A DNA stretch of 54,801 bases from CALKMS01 sp036796755 (GTDB lineage Bacteria; Actinomycetota; Aquicultoria; SKW223; CALKMS01), in the NCBI GenBank assembly GCA_036796755.1, contig DAIRCJ010000002.1, positions 1 to 54,801 of the forward strand. The letters are read 5' to 3'. The translations under genes and the position numbers were made by a program. The notes beneath the pieces are model-generated. The model did not search any database and had not been told where the DNA came from. It worked only from the letters and a program-made list of their open reading frames with translations. This document shows, piece after piece, positions 24,986-32,941 of the stretch (position 1 is the first letter of the stretch; each line of letters opens with the position of its first letter).

Positions 24986-26112
24986 GAAGAGTTTTGGTTC
25001 TGGTTAAAAAAGAATTCATTCAGCTTTTGCGAGACCGGCGAATTTTGCCTCTCCTTTTCATTGCTCCGGTAATTCAGATGATTATTTTCGGAACAGTGGC
25101 TAAAACAGAGGTCAAAAGAGTACCGCTTTTTCTGGTAGACGAAGATGTTTCTGTTTCCAGCCGTCGCCTTCTTCAAAGCTTTATTCAATCGGGCTATTTT
25201 GAGCTTATTGGCTCAGGCTGGAGTGAAAAAAAAGCCCGGGAGATGGTAGCCCGGGGAAAAGCCAGCTTGGCTCTTTTAATAGACCCTAATTTTGAGCGTG
25301 AGATTCAGGCTGGGAGAAAAGTTTATGTCGGCGTGATTTTAGATGGCTCGGATTCCAACACGGCTTCTCAGGTTCAGTCCTATGCTGTTCGGATTATTAA
25401 TAACTTTTCCAGCCAGCTTTTTGCCAGGCGAATTGCTAAGCTTAAAGCAGTAATGCTTCAGGTGGTTCAAGTTGAGCCCCGGGTCCGCATCTGGTACAAC
25501 CCTGAGCTTAAAAGCGTTAACTATTTTGTTCCCGGGCTTATCGGAATGATCTTAGGGATGCTTTTAACCACTCTTACTTCACTGGCTATTGTTCGGGAAA
25601 GGGAAAGGGGTACTCTGGAGCAGGTCCTGGTCACTCCAGTTAAGAGATGGGAGTTTATAATGGGAAAGGTAATTCCTTATGTTATTGTAGGCTTAATTGA
25701 GGTAACTCTGGTTTTTTCCACGGCTGTTAATATTTTTAAGGTTCCTTTTCAAGGTAGCTTTACCCTATTTTTCCTATCCTGTCTGGTTTTTTTAATTCCC
25801 AGCGTGGGACTGGGTCTACTGGTTTCCGCTCTTTCTAAAACGCAGCAACAAGCCGAGGTCAGTTCCTGGCTTTTTAATTTTCCTTCCATGATGCTATCCG
25901 GCTTTATTTTTCCAATTGCCAATATGCCTGCGCCGGTCAGGTTTTTAACTTACTTTATTCCCTTGCGCTACTTTCTTTTTATTGTTCGCAGTTTGTTTTT
26001 GAAAGGAAGCAGTCTGGCTGAACTCTGGTTTGAGTTTTTGGCTCTTTTTCTTTTAGGTGTTGCTATCTTTTCAATAAGCATAGTTCGCTTCCGCAAAAAA
26101 CTGGAGGATTGA
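24982..26112 (+). CDS. ABC-2 family permease 2
   Basis: 376 residues, homologous to its upstream neighbour throughout: N-terminal helix (about 22-40), soluble region with VRIWYNPELKSVNYFVPGL (about 163-181), coupling loop VRERERGTLEQVLVTPVKRWEF and C-terminal FIFPIANMPAPVRFLTYFIPLRYF. The ATG overlaps the preceding stop (ATGA) after a GGAGGGACCTGG stretch. Paralogy of the pair points to an old tandem duplication. Expected role: export of a hydrophobic or polyketide-like compound across the cytoplasmic membrane. Confidence 0.9.
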   Translation: MRRVLVLVKKEFIQLLRDRRILPLLFIAPVIQMIIFGTVAKTEVKRVPLFLVDEDVSVSSRRLLQSFIQSGYFELIGSGWSEKKAREMVARGKASLALLIDPNFEREIQAGRKVYVGVILDGSDSNTASQVQSYAVRIINNFSSQLFARRIAKLKAVMLQVVQVEPRVRIWYNPELKSVNYFVPGLIGMILGMLLTTLTSLAIVRERERGTLEQVLVTPVKRWEFIMGKVIPYVIVGLIEVTLVFSTAVNIFKVPFQGSFTLFFLSCLVFLIPSVGLGLLVSALSKTQQQAEVSSWLFNFPSMMLSGFIFPIANMPAPVRFLTYFIPLRYFLFIVRSLFLKGSSLAELWFEFLALFLLGVAIFSISIVRFRKKLED

Positions 26113-27065
26113 TGAAAGAATGCACCGTTAAGGTAAGAAATCTAACCAAGATTTTTGGTAGCCTGAGAGCGGTTGATGGACTAAGTTTTGAAGTAAAGAG
26201 AGGAGAAATATTTGGTTTCCTTGGTCCTAATGGCTCGGGAAAGTCTACCACCATCAAAATGCTTTGTGGAATTTTAGAACCCACTTTCGGTGAAGCTGAG
26301 GTTCTTGGTTTTGATATCAAAAAGGAAGCAGAAAAAATAAAGGAAAAAATTGGTTATATGTCTCAGAAATTCAGTCTTTATGATGGTTTAAATGTGGAGG
26401 AAAATTTAGATTTTTTCGGGGGTGTTTATGGATTGAAAGGCAGGGAGCTGAAAGAAAGAAAAAATTACTTACTGGAGATCCTGGGGCTCCGGGCTTACGG
26501 GCAAAAACTTGTTGGCGAGCTTTCAGTTGGTTATCGTCAGCGCCTGGCTCTGGCTTCTTCTTTGCTTCATGACCCTGAACTTATTTTTCTTGATGAACCT
26601 ACTTCGGGAGTTGATCCGGCTGCCCGGCGAAGCCTCTGGCAGATTTTGTATAACCTGGCTTCTCAAGGCAAGACTCTTTTTGTCACCACTCATTATATGG
26701 ACGAGTCCGAACACTGCCATCGCCTGGCTTTTATCTTTCAGGGAAGAATAATTGCTCAAGGTGCACCTCAAAGCATTAAAAACTACAAGGTTAAGGCTCG
26801 GGTTTATGAGTTTATTACTCCAGAAACCGAAAGACTTCTTTCCTATGCCCAGAGTTCTTCTCTTTGCCGGGAGGCCTATCTTTACGGAAACACAGTTCAT
26901 ATGGTTTTAAACCCTCTTTCTTCTCTGGAAGAAGTTGAAAAGGATTTAGAAAAATTAGGAATTAAATTTGAAAGTGCCGAGGAAGTTAAGCCTTCTTTAG
27001 AAGATGTCTTTGTTGCCTTAGCCCGTTTGGAAACAGAAAAAAGTTTAAGAAGTTTTTTTAAATGA
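26112..27065 (+). CDS. ABC-2 exporter ATPase 2
   Basis: 317 residues from ATG 26112 (an in-frame TTG at 26109 is the alternative; GGAGG lies at 26103-26107). Walker A GPNGSGKST (about 38-46), GYMSQKFSLYDGLNV Q-loop, signature LSVGYRQRLALAS (Val in place of the first Gly of LSGG), Walker B LIFLDEPTSGVDP and intact H-loop TTHYMDE. Thus the exporter has two non-identical ATPases with complementary defects: this one keeps the His switch and lacks a perfect signature, while ATPase 1 shows the reverse. Its last codons overlap the lipoprotein gene. Confidence 0.88.
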   Translation: MKECTVKVRNLTKIFGSLRAVDGLSFEVKRGEIFGFLGPNGSGKSTTIKMLCGILEPTFGEAEVLGFDIKKEAEKIKEKIGYMSQKFSLYDGLNVEENLDFFGGVYGLKGRELKERKNYLLEILGLRAYGQKLVGELSVGYRQRLALASSLLHDPELIFLDEPTSGVDPAARRSLWQILYNLASQGKTLFVTTHYMDESEHCHRLAFIFQGRIIAQGAPQSIKNYKVKARVYEFITPETERLLSYAQSSSLCREAYLYGNTVHMVLNPLSSLEEVEKDLEKLGIKFESAEEVKPSLEDVFVALARLETEKSLRSFFK

Positions 27066-27766
27066 AAAAACTTCCTGGTTGGTCTATAATTTCCGACATT
27101 GTGCCGAAAATGATGCTTGAAGAGAAAAGGATTAAAGAAGGAAGTCCAAGTAAAAGCCTTAACTTTCAGTTTTTTCTGGGCAGTTTTCTAACTTTATTAT
27201 TTGCTGCCCTGTTTTTATTTTCTGGCTGCGAGAAAGAAAAGAAGGGAGTGCTGGCCCCCAAACCACTTCTGGTTTCTTTTAAGCTCTTGAAGGTTAAGTT
27301 TTCTGGCGAAAAAATTCCTGAAAGAAAGGTTCAGAACCGCTTAACGGGGGAAATTGTCGACCTTACCCAGTCTTATTATAACTCTCTTTACTTTACCCCT
27401 CAGAACTTTAATCAAAAGGCAGTTTCCCAGCTGGCAGCTCGGTTTTTTAATCCTTCAGCTTTAGCTGATTTCCAGAAAAAAGCTGCTTTTAAAGGCTTAA
27501 TTAGATTGAGACCTTACCTTCAAAAAATACTTTCCGGGAAAGGAGAGATAAAGAATCTCGCCGTTTATTTTAACAAACAGACTTCCGAGATTATTGCTGT
27601 AGCCGAAGTTAAGGTTAAAGCCCTTTATCTTCTGACCGATAAAAAGAAAGTTGAGCTTAACCACCAAGGTAAGCTGGTTTTTAAGGGAGAGCAGGAGAAA
27701 CTTAGGGTCGAGGAGTTTGATTTTCAGGAAAGGCTAAAGACTTATGAACCTGAGAAAAAAGATTAA
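27062..27766 (+). CDS. Putative lipoprotein, unknown family
   Basis: 234 residues. A hydrophobic segment (about 36-54) ends in LFLFSGC, a lipobox at about residue 55. The roughly 35 residues ahead of it make an unusually long leader, so the true start may be internal, for example the ATG at 27110. The mature part is basic and soluble, with mixed alpha/beta composition and no recognised motif. Coupled by ATGA to the exporter's second ATPase and overlapping the LCP gene by 23 bases, it appears to belong with envelope functions. Confidence 0.6.
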   Translation: MKKLPGWSIISDIVPKMMLEEKRIKEGSPSKSLNFQFFLGSFLTLLFAALFLFSGCEKEKKGVLAPKPLLVSFKLLKVKFSGEKIPERKVQNRLTGEIVDLTQSYYNSLYFTPQNFNQKAVSQLAARFFNPSALADFQKKAAFKGLIRLRPYLQKILSGKGEIKNLAVYFNKQTSEIIAVAEVKVKALYLLTDKKKVELNHQGKLVFKGEQEKLRVEEFDFQERLKTYEPEKKD

Positions 27767-28709
27767 GCGCCTCTCAATTTTAAAAGCCAATATAGTTTTT
27801 TGGGAAAGTTTTTTTCTTTTTCCGCTTCTCATTCTTTTTTTGGTAGTCGGGTTTTTTTCTATATTTGGATGTGAGAAAAAAGCGGAAAAAGTTAAGGTTC
27901 CTTCTTTCAATTTAAGCCAGAAAGCAAAGCATTTAACTTCTTTACCCTCGGTTATCAGGGTGCTTTTACTGGGGAGTGATTCGCGGACCGAAAGCATTGA
28001 AGGGCGAAGCGATTCCATTATTCTGGTTCAGATAGACAGGGAAAAGAAAAGAATTTCTCTGATTTCTTTCCCTCGCGACTCCCGGGTTTATATTCCCGGT
28101 TATGGATATAACAAAATAAACTCGGCTATGGCTACTGGCGGACCCCAGCTTACTAAAAAAACAATTGAAAATTTTACAGGTCTTTCAATTGATTACTACG
28201 CAGTCACCACTTTTATTGGATTTAAAAAAATAATTTCCAATCTTGATGGGGTTACGGTTACTCTGGAGAGGCCAGTTCACGACCGCTGGGCTAAGGCCTA
28301 TCTCTCTGCAGGAAGACAGCGCCTGGGACCTTTTGAAGCTCTGGCTTTAGCTCGAGCCCGCCATCTGGGAAACGGTGATTTTACCCGTGCTTTTCACCAG
28401 CAGGTAATTTTGAAAGGTCTTTTTGCTGAACACCAACCCCGGGCAAGCTGGTCAGAACTTCTTTTTTACCTACCCATCATTTTTAAAAACTGTCAGACCA
28501 GTATCACACCCTGGGAAGCTTTTTTGCTGCTGAGAGCTGCTGCCGAAATTCCACCCTCCTCTTTTGAGCACCTGGTTTTGAAGGGGAGTACCGGTTCGCG
28601 AGGTGGGGTAAGCTATGTTTTTCTTGATGAGAATTTTCAAGAGGAGGTTTTTGCCCGCTTGAAAGAGCGAAAAAGTCTTTCGGATTTAGCCAATCAGCAA
28701 GTTAGATAG
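27744..28709 (+). CDS. LytR-CpsA-Psr (LCP) family protein
   Basis: 321 residues. An N-terminal membrane segment (about 20-42) ends in FSIFGC, also lipobox-like. The LCP domain follows: LLLGSDSRTE (about 73), GRSDSIILVQIDREKKRISLISFPRDSRVYIPGYG (in pieces; the Arg/Asp residues bind the polyprenyl pyrophosphate), NKINSAMATGG, and later ALARARHLGNGDFTRAFHQQ, the conserved basic tail. LCP enzymes move glycopolymers from lipid carriers to peptidoglycan, so a wall or cell-surface glycan is expected; rml and glycosyltransferase genes lie downstream in the window. The gene ends 25 bases from the end of the convergent lysR gene. Confidence 0.88.
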   Translation: MNLRKKIKRLSILKANIVFWESFFLFPLLILFLVVGFFSIFGCEKKAEKVKVPSFNLSQKAKHLTSLPSVIRVLLLGSDSRTESIEGRSDSIILVQIDREKKRISLISFPRDSRVYIPGYGYNKINSAMATGGPQLTKKTIENFTGLSIDYYAVTTFIGFKKIISNLDGVTVTLERPVHDRWAKAYLSAGRQRLGPFEALALARARHLGNGDFTRAFHQQVILKGLFAEHQPRASWSELLFYLPIIFKNCQTSITPWEAFLLLRAAAEIPPSSFEHLVLKGSTGSRGGVSYVFLDENFQEEVFARLKERKSLSDLANQQVR

Positions 28710-28733
28710 TATTTTCGAAATTAATTTCAAAAA

Positions 28734-29642
28734 CTATAAAGGGAACTTCAGGTTTAACTTTTCTTTTTCCAGAAAATCAAGGAAAGCTTTCTGGGGGGGA
28801 GTAGGGGTTGATTTAACTCGGAAAACATAGAAAATCTCTCTTCTTATGGGTTTTTTAAGCGGGACGATGTTGATCAATTTAGAAAGCCAGGCTTGTCGAG
28901 CAGCCCAGCGAGACACAACTGAAATTCCCAGACCGGCTTCAACGGCAGATAAAATCGCCTGAGTGCTGCCAAGCTCGATCACTACCTCCAGCTCCTTTAA
29001 GCTTATTCCTTCTTTTTCCAGCTCCTGCTGAAAGGTTTTAAGGGTTCCCGAACCCGATTCTCTAATTAAAAAAGGATATTTGGCTGCTTCTTTCAAAGAT
29101 ATGCTTTTTTTTCTGGCTAAGGGATGGTTAGGTGGAGCAATTAAAACCAGCTCATCAGGGACGAGTCTTTTAAAAGAAAGGCGGGAGTGGGGAAAGGTTG
29201 TACCGACAAATCCCAGACCAATCTCTTGCTCCATAACCTTTCTAACTATTTCCAAAGAGTCACCAATTTCAATTGAAACCTTGACTTTGGGATATTTCTT
29301 TTTAAAAAGGGAGATCAAATTAGGAAGAATATATTCGCCAGGGATGGTGCTGGCGCCAATTTTTAACTCCCCACCGACTTCACCCGAAAGAGAGGCAATT
29401 TCTTCTTTTGCCTCTTGCTCCAGCTGAAGGATTTTTCGGGCGCGATGGTAGAGGATTTCTCCGGCCGAGGTAAGGGTTAGTTGCTGGCTGGCGCGATCAA
29501 TTAAGGGCTGACCATATTTTTTTTCCAGAGCTTTAATCTGAAAACTTATAGCCGGCTGACTTAAACCAAGCTTTTCGGCAGCCTTAGAAAAGCTTTTTTT
29601 CTCCGCAACAATGACAAAGGTTCTTAAGTAATCAAAATTCAT
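28734..29642 (-). CDS. LysR-family regulator, selenium-locus associated
   Basis: 302 residues. The winged HTH is at 1-60 (MNFDYLRTFVIVAEKKSFSKAAEKLGLSQ, in pieces) and the periplasmic-binding-like effector domain at about 90-295 (GELKIGASTIPGEYILP; later ESGSGTLKTFQQELEKEGI). It resembles the CysL/CbbR branch. It is divergent from selD with a 68-base shared promoter region; LysR proteins usually regulate the divergent neighbour, so control of selD and perhaps yedEF is the natural inference. A LysR subfamily is known to travel with selenium genes. The ligand is unknown. Confidence 0.85.
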   Translation of the reverse strand: MNFDYLRTFVIVAEKKSFSKAAEKLGLSQPAISFQIKALEKKYGQPLIDRASQQLTLTSAGEILYHRARKILQLEQEAKEEIASLSGEVGGELKIGASTIPGEYILPNLISLFKKKYPKVKVSIEIGDSLEIVRKVMEQEIGLGFVGTTFPHSRLSFKRLVPDELVLIAPPNHPLARKKSISLKEAAKYPFLIRESGSGTLKTFQQELEKEGISLKELEVVIELGSTQAILSAVEAGLGISVVSRWAARQAWLSKLINIVPLKKPIRREIFYVFRVKSTPTPPQKAFLDFLEKEKLNLKFPL

Positions 29643-29658
29643 TTTTATAACTAACTTA

Positions 29659-29687
29659 AATTTATTTTATAATTACTTGTATTTCAA
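29659..29687 (-). promoter_or_regulatory. lysR promoter overlapping the selD control region
   Basis: Minus-strand TTGAAA (29682-29687), a 17-base spacer and TAAATT (29659-29664). A plus-strand TATAAT (29668-29673), 37 bases above the selD ATG, lies inside this spacer, so the two promoters interlock face to face. That arrangement fits autoregulation by LysR. Confidence 0.4.
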
Positions 29688-29710
29688 GATTAAATTTTAA
29701 GGAAGGAGAT

Positions 29711-30739
29711 ATGGTAAAGCTAACCCATCTGGTTAAAAAGAGTGGCTGAGCTTCCAAGATAGGTCCGGCGGACCTTTCTAAGGTTCTGGATAGTTTTGAT
29801 TTTGGCCAGTCAAAAGAGGTGCTGGTTGGTCTGGACACCCCTGATGACGCGGCTGTTTACCAACTGGATTCAGGCAAATTGCTGGTGCAAACCGTGGATT
29901 TTTTCACCCCTATTGTTAACGACCCCTATCTCTTTGGCCAGATTGCCGCGGCCAACGCCCTTTCCGATATCTACGCTATGGGAGGAAAGCCGTTAGTGGC
30001 TTTAAACATCGTTGCTTTCCCCTGCAAGCTGGATTTTTCTTTGCTTTCCGAAATTCTAAGAGGGGGAAAAGAAAAGGTAGAAGAAGCCGGGGCTTTTATT
30101 ATTGGTGGGCATTCAGTTGACGATGATGAACCCAAGTACGGGCTGGCGGTAACGGGAGAGGTGGAAAGAGAAAGACTAACCACAATTGATCAGGCGCAAC
30201 CGGGAGATTTTCTGGTTTTAACCAAACCGCTGGGTTTGGGAATTTTGGCGACGGCTTTAAAAGCTGATTTTTTGACCGAAAAGGACATTGAGGAGCCGAT
30301 AAGCAAGGCTACTTATTTAAATAAAGGGGCGGCGGAGGCAGCTGCTCAAGTGGGGGCTAAAGCGGTAACCGATATTACCGGTTTTGGACTTCTGGGTCAT
30401 CTTTACGAAATGCTTAAAGCCAGTGGTGCGGGAGCTGAGATTAACTTGAAAGAAGTGCCCTATTATCAAAAGGCTATTGAGTTTATTGAATCAGGAATAA
30501 TTCCAGCCGGCCTTTATGATAATCGTCGCTTTTTAGAAGGCAAAGTTGAGATAGCTTCAGATTTGAGTGAAGCCCTGGTAGACCTTCTTTTTGACCCTCA
30601 AACTTCGGGCGGTCTTTTAATCTGCATTTCAGAAAGCAAATTGGATGATCTCCTCAAACTTTTAAAAGACAGAGCTCCAGTGGCTTCGGTTGTTGGAAGA
30701 GTGGTTGAGGGAGAGGTAAAAATAAGAGTTAAAGCTTGA
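29711..30739 (+). CDS. selD: Selenophosphate synthetase, selenocysteine-containing
   Basis: Makes selenophosphate from selenide and ATP, the donor for selenocysteine. The gene reads through an in-frame TGA at codon 13 (29747-29749): the product begins MVKLTHLVKKSG-U-ASKIGPADL, exactly where SelD carries its catalytic Cys or Sec (Cys17 in E. coli). Total length is 342 residues, normal for the family. Further motifs: VQTVDFFTPIVNDPYLFGQIAAANALSDIYAMGG (in pieces), GGHSVDDDEPKYG, TDITGFGLLGH and LFDPQTSGGLL. AAGGAG stands two to three bases from the ATG. Any annotation that starts at GTG 29819 loses the active site. Confidence 0.96.
29747..29779 (+). promoter_or_regulatory. selD UGA and candidate bacterial SECIS hairpin
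   Basis: Directly after the UGA, bases 29757-29766 pair with 29770-29779: nine base pairs with one U-U mismatch and a GGC triloop, seven bases after the UGA. A hairpin within about 40 bases after UGA is what SelB needs. The tight loop may open in vivo to expose the G/U that SelB reads. Confidence 0.6.
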
Positions 30740-30866
30740 AGCGCCGGGATTTAAAGACTTTAAAAATCATTATCCCTCCTTTGCTTTTTCTATAAAAATT
30801 TTTTATTTGAAAAATAAAAATTTCTTTGCTACCATTGTTTCAATCTTTTTAAAAGGAGTGGTGAAG
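30740..30866 (+). promoter_or_regulatory. selD-to-reductase gap with hairpin and promoter-like boxes
   Basis: An AT-only hairpin (30796-30808 with 30812-30823, one bulge) may end the selD transcript weakly. TTGAAA (30807-30812), a 17-base spacer and TACCAT (30830-30835) could start a separate transcript with a 25-30 base leader that includes the AAAGGAG ribosome site at 30853. If real, the reductase operon can be expressed apart from selD. Confidence 0.35.
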
Positions 30867-32141
30867 ATGGCTGACTGGTGTAAAATGTGGGAGGCAATGG
30901 GATTAAACCTTGAAGCTCACGATGAGCTTTTAAATGCTCTCCCCCCAATTTATCAGGAAATCTACCTCAATCAGGAAAATCGCCCGAAAAAAATGGAGTA
31001 CTTTGATCTGGTGGTAGCGGAAATTCACGGTTTGCGGATTAAGGAGCTTCAAGACATTAGAACCAATGGTGGCAAAGTGGTGGGAACTTTCTGCGTTTAT
31101 GTACCCGAAGAGATAGTTTTAGCCGCCGGTGGAACCTGCATTGGTCTTTGTGGAGGAGTTGATGTAGGAGCTGACGAAGCCGAAAAAGTTCTTCCCCGCA
31201 ATATTTGCCCTTTAATTAAGTCCTTTATGGGTTTTAAACTGAGCAAAATTTGCCCTTACTTTGAGTCTTGCGATGTAGTGGTAGGAGAAACAACCTGTGA
31301 CGGGAAAAAGAAAGCTTTTGAGGTCCTCTCTGATTTTACCCAGGTTTATGTGATGGAGACTCCTCAAAGAAAAGAAGAGGTGGATAAGGAACTCTGGTTT
31401 TCTGAAGTAAGAAGGTTTAGGGAAATGATGGAAGAACTTACCGGAAAAAAGATAACTGAAGAGTCTTTAAAAGAAGCCATTAAAAAAGTCAACGGGAAAA
31501 GGAGAGCTTTACAAAGGCTCTCGGAGTTGCGGAAAGCTGACCCTCCACCTATCAGCGGAAAAGACGCTCTTTTAATTGAGCAGATTGCTTTCTATGACGA
31601 TGTAGAAAGATTTACCCAGAAAGTCAATGAGCTTTGCGACGAACTTGAGGAAAGGGTAAAGAAAGGGGAAGGAGTGGTTCTTTCGGGAACTCCTCGAATT
31701 ATTGTTTCGGGAACGCCTATGGCTATTCCTAATTGGAAAGTTCCCCACATTATTGAAACCAGCGGGGCAGTAATCGTGGCTGAAGAGCTTTGTACTGGGA
31801 TGCGCTATTTCCAGGATTTAACTTTAGAAACTGATGGTTCAGTTGAGACCATGCTTAAAAACATTGCCGAAAGGCATATTGGAATTGACTGCGCTGTTTT
31901 TACTCCCAATGGAGAGAGAGCAGAAAAGGTAGCCCGCCTCTTTAAAGATTACCGGGCTAACGGCGTTGTCCACTATGTTCTTTCTTTCTGTGACCCTTAT
32001 TCGGTGGAGGCTTATCAGATTGAAAAAATGGCTAAGAGGGAAAACATCCCCTTGCTCAAAATAGAAACCGATTACAGCCAGGAAGATGTAGGTCAGTTAA
32101 AGACCAGAGTTGAAGCTTTTCTGGAGATGATAAAGGCTTGA
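30867..32141 (+). CDS. Double-cubane-cluster reductase (HgdB/YjiM-like)
   Basis: 424 residues from ATG 30867, preferred over an upstream in-frame start because of the AAAAGGAG placed nine bases before it. Belongs to the 2-hydroxyacyl-CoA dehydratase D / benzoyl-CoA reductase BC fold. Cysteine-rich stretches GGTCIGLCGG (about 89), NICPLIKSFMGFKLSKICPYFESC (in pieces, 112-134) and VGETTCDGKKK supply Fe-S ligands. Double-cubane proteins such as that of Carboxydothermus are ATP-driven low-potential reductases with uncertain natural substrates. It is coupled to its activase and sits between selD and yedE. A role in reducing a selenium or sulfur compound is my inference only. Confidence 0.85.
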   Translation: MADWCKMWEAMGLNLEAHDELLNALPPIYQEIYLNQENRPKKMEYFDLVVAEIHGLRIKELQDIRTNGGKVVGTFCVYVPEEIVLAAGGTCIGLCGGVDVGADEAEKVLPRNICPLIKSFMGFKLSKICPYFESCDVVVGETTCDGKKKAFEVLSDFTQVYVMETPQRKEEVDKELWFSEVRRFREMMEELTGKKITEESLKEAIKKVNGKRRALQRLSELRKADPPPISGKDALLIEQIAFYDDVERFTQKVNELCDELEERVKKGEGVVLSGTPRIIVSGTPMAIPNWKVPHIIETSGAVIVAEELCTGMRYFQDLTLETDGSVETMLKNIAERHIGIDCAVFTPNGERAEKVARLFKDYRANGVVHYVLSFCDPYSVEAYQIEKMAKRENIPLLKIETDYSQEDVGQLKTRVEAFLEMIKA

Positions 32142-32926
32142 AAAGAAGTCTTAATAATCCAGAAGAGAAGACTAGATTTGGTGGGCTGGACATAGGCTCA
32201 AGGACGGTGGCTTTAGTAGAGCTTAAGAATGGCTCTTATGACTACTGGATTGAGGAGACTTCTCATTCTCCTTTAAAAGTTGCGGAAAGGCTGGTTAAAG
32301 GAAAATCATTTGCCTATCTAGTAGCTACCGGCTATGGTCGTCATTTAGTTCGGGCTCGCTTTGCTCAAGAAGTAATTACTGAGATTAAGGCCTATGCTAT
32401 AGGAGCGTGCCATCTTTATCCCGAGGTAAGAACAATCCTGGATATTGGAGGGCAGGACACCAAGGTAATTGTTCTTAATGAGGGGGGGAAGGTTGCTGAT
32501 TTTCAAATGAATGAGAAGTGCTCAGCTGGCACCGGGAAGTTTCTTGAAGTAATGGCCAAAGCCCTTGGCTATTCTCTAGAAGAATTTGGAAAAGAGGCTT
32601 TGAAAGCCAAAAAGAAGGTCAAGGTTTCCTCAATGTGCACGGTTTTTGCTGAGTCAGAGGTGGTTTCCCTCCTTCATGAAGGCGAGGAGAGAGAAAGCAT
32701 TGCTTATGCGGTTCACGCCTCCATTGCTGAAAGAGCAGTCGGGATGCTCAAAAGAGTGGGAGTGGTGGAACCCTTGCTTTTTGCCGGCGGGGTGGCTAAA
32801 AACCCCTGTCTGGTAAAGATTCTTCAAGAAAAACTGAAGAAGGAGGTGATAGTGCCAGAAGAACCGCAAATAGTTGGCGCCTTAGGCGCCGCTATTTATT
32901 CTTTTCGTTCAGGCAAGAAATCTTAA
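32138..32926 (+). CDS. ASKHA ATPase activase of the double-cubane reductase (HgdC/YjiL-like)
   Basis: 262 residues. Phosphate loops FGGLDIGSRTVALVEL (about 14) and ILDIGGQDTKVIVLNEGG (about 103-120) belong to the acetate-kinase/Hsp70 superfamily. The Cys of NEKCSAGTGKFLEVMA (about 130) and the Cys of SMCTVFAESEVVSLL (about 168) are the ligands that hold a shared [4Fe-4S] cluster at the dimer interface. It injects low-potential electrons with ATP hydrolysis into the preceding reductase. The start is TTG, overlapping the reductase stop. The electron donor (ferredoxin or flavodoxin) is not in the window. Confidence 0.92.
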   Translation: MKRSLNNPEEKTRFGGLDIGSRTVALVELKNGSYDYWIEETSHSPLKVAERLVKGKSFAYLVATGYGRHLVRARFAQEVITEIKAYAIGACHLYPEVRTILDIGGQDTKVIVLNEGGKVADFQMNEKCSAGTGKFLEVMAKALGYSLEEFGKEALKAKKKVKVSSMCTVFAESEVVSLLHEGEERESIAYAVHASIAERAVGMLKRVGVVEPLLFAGGVAKNPCLVKILQEKLKKEVIVPEEPQIVGALGAAIYSFRSGKKS

Positions 32927-32941
32927 CCTTAGGAGGTAGGG

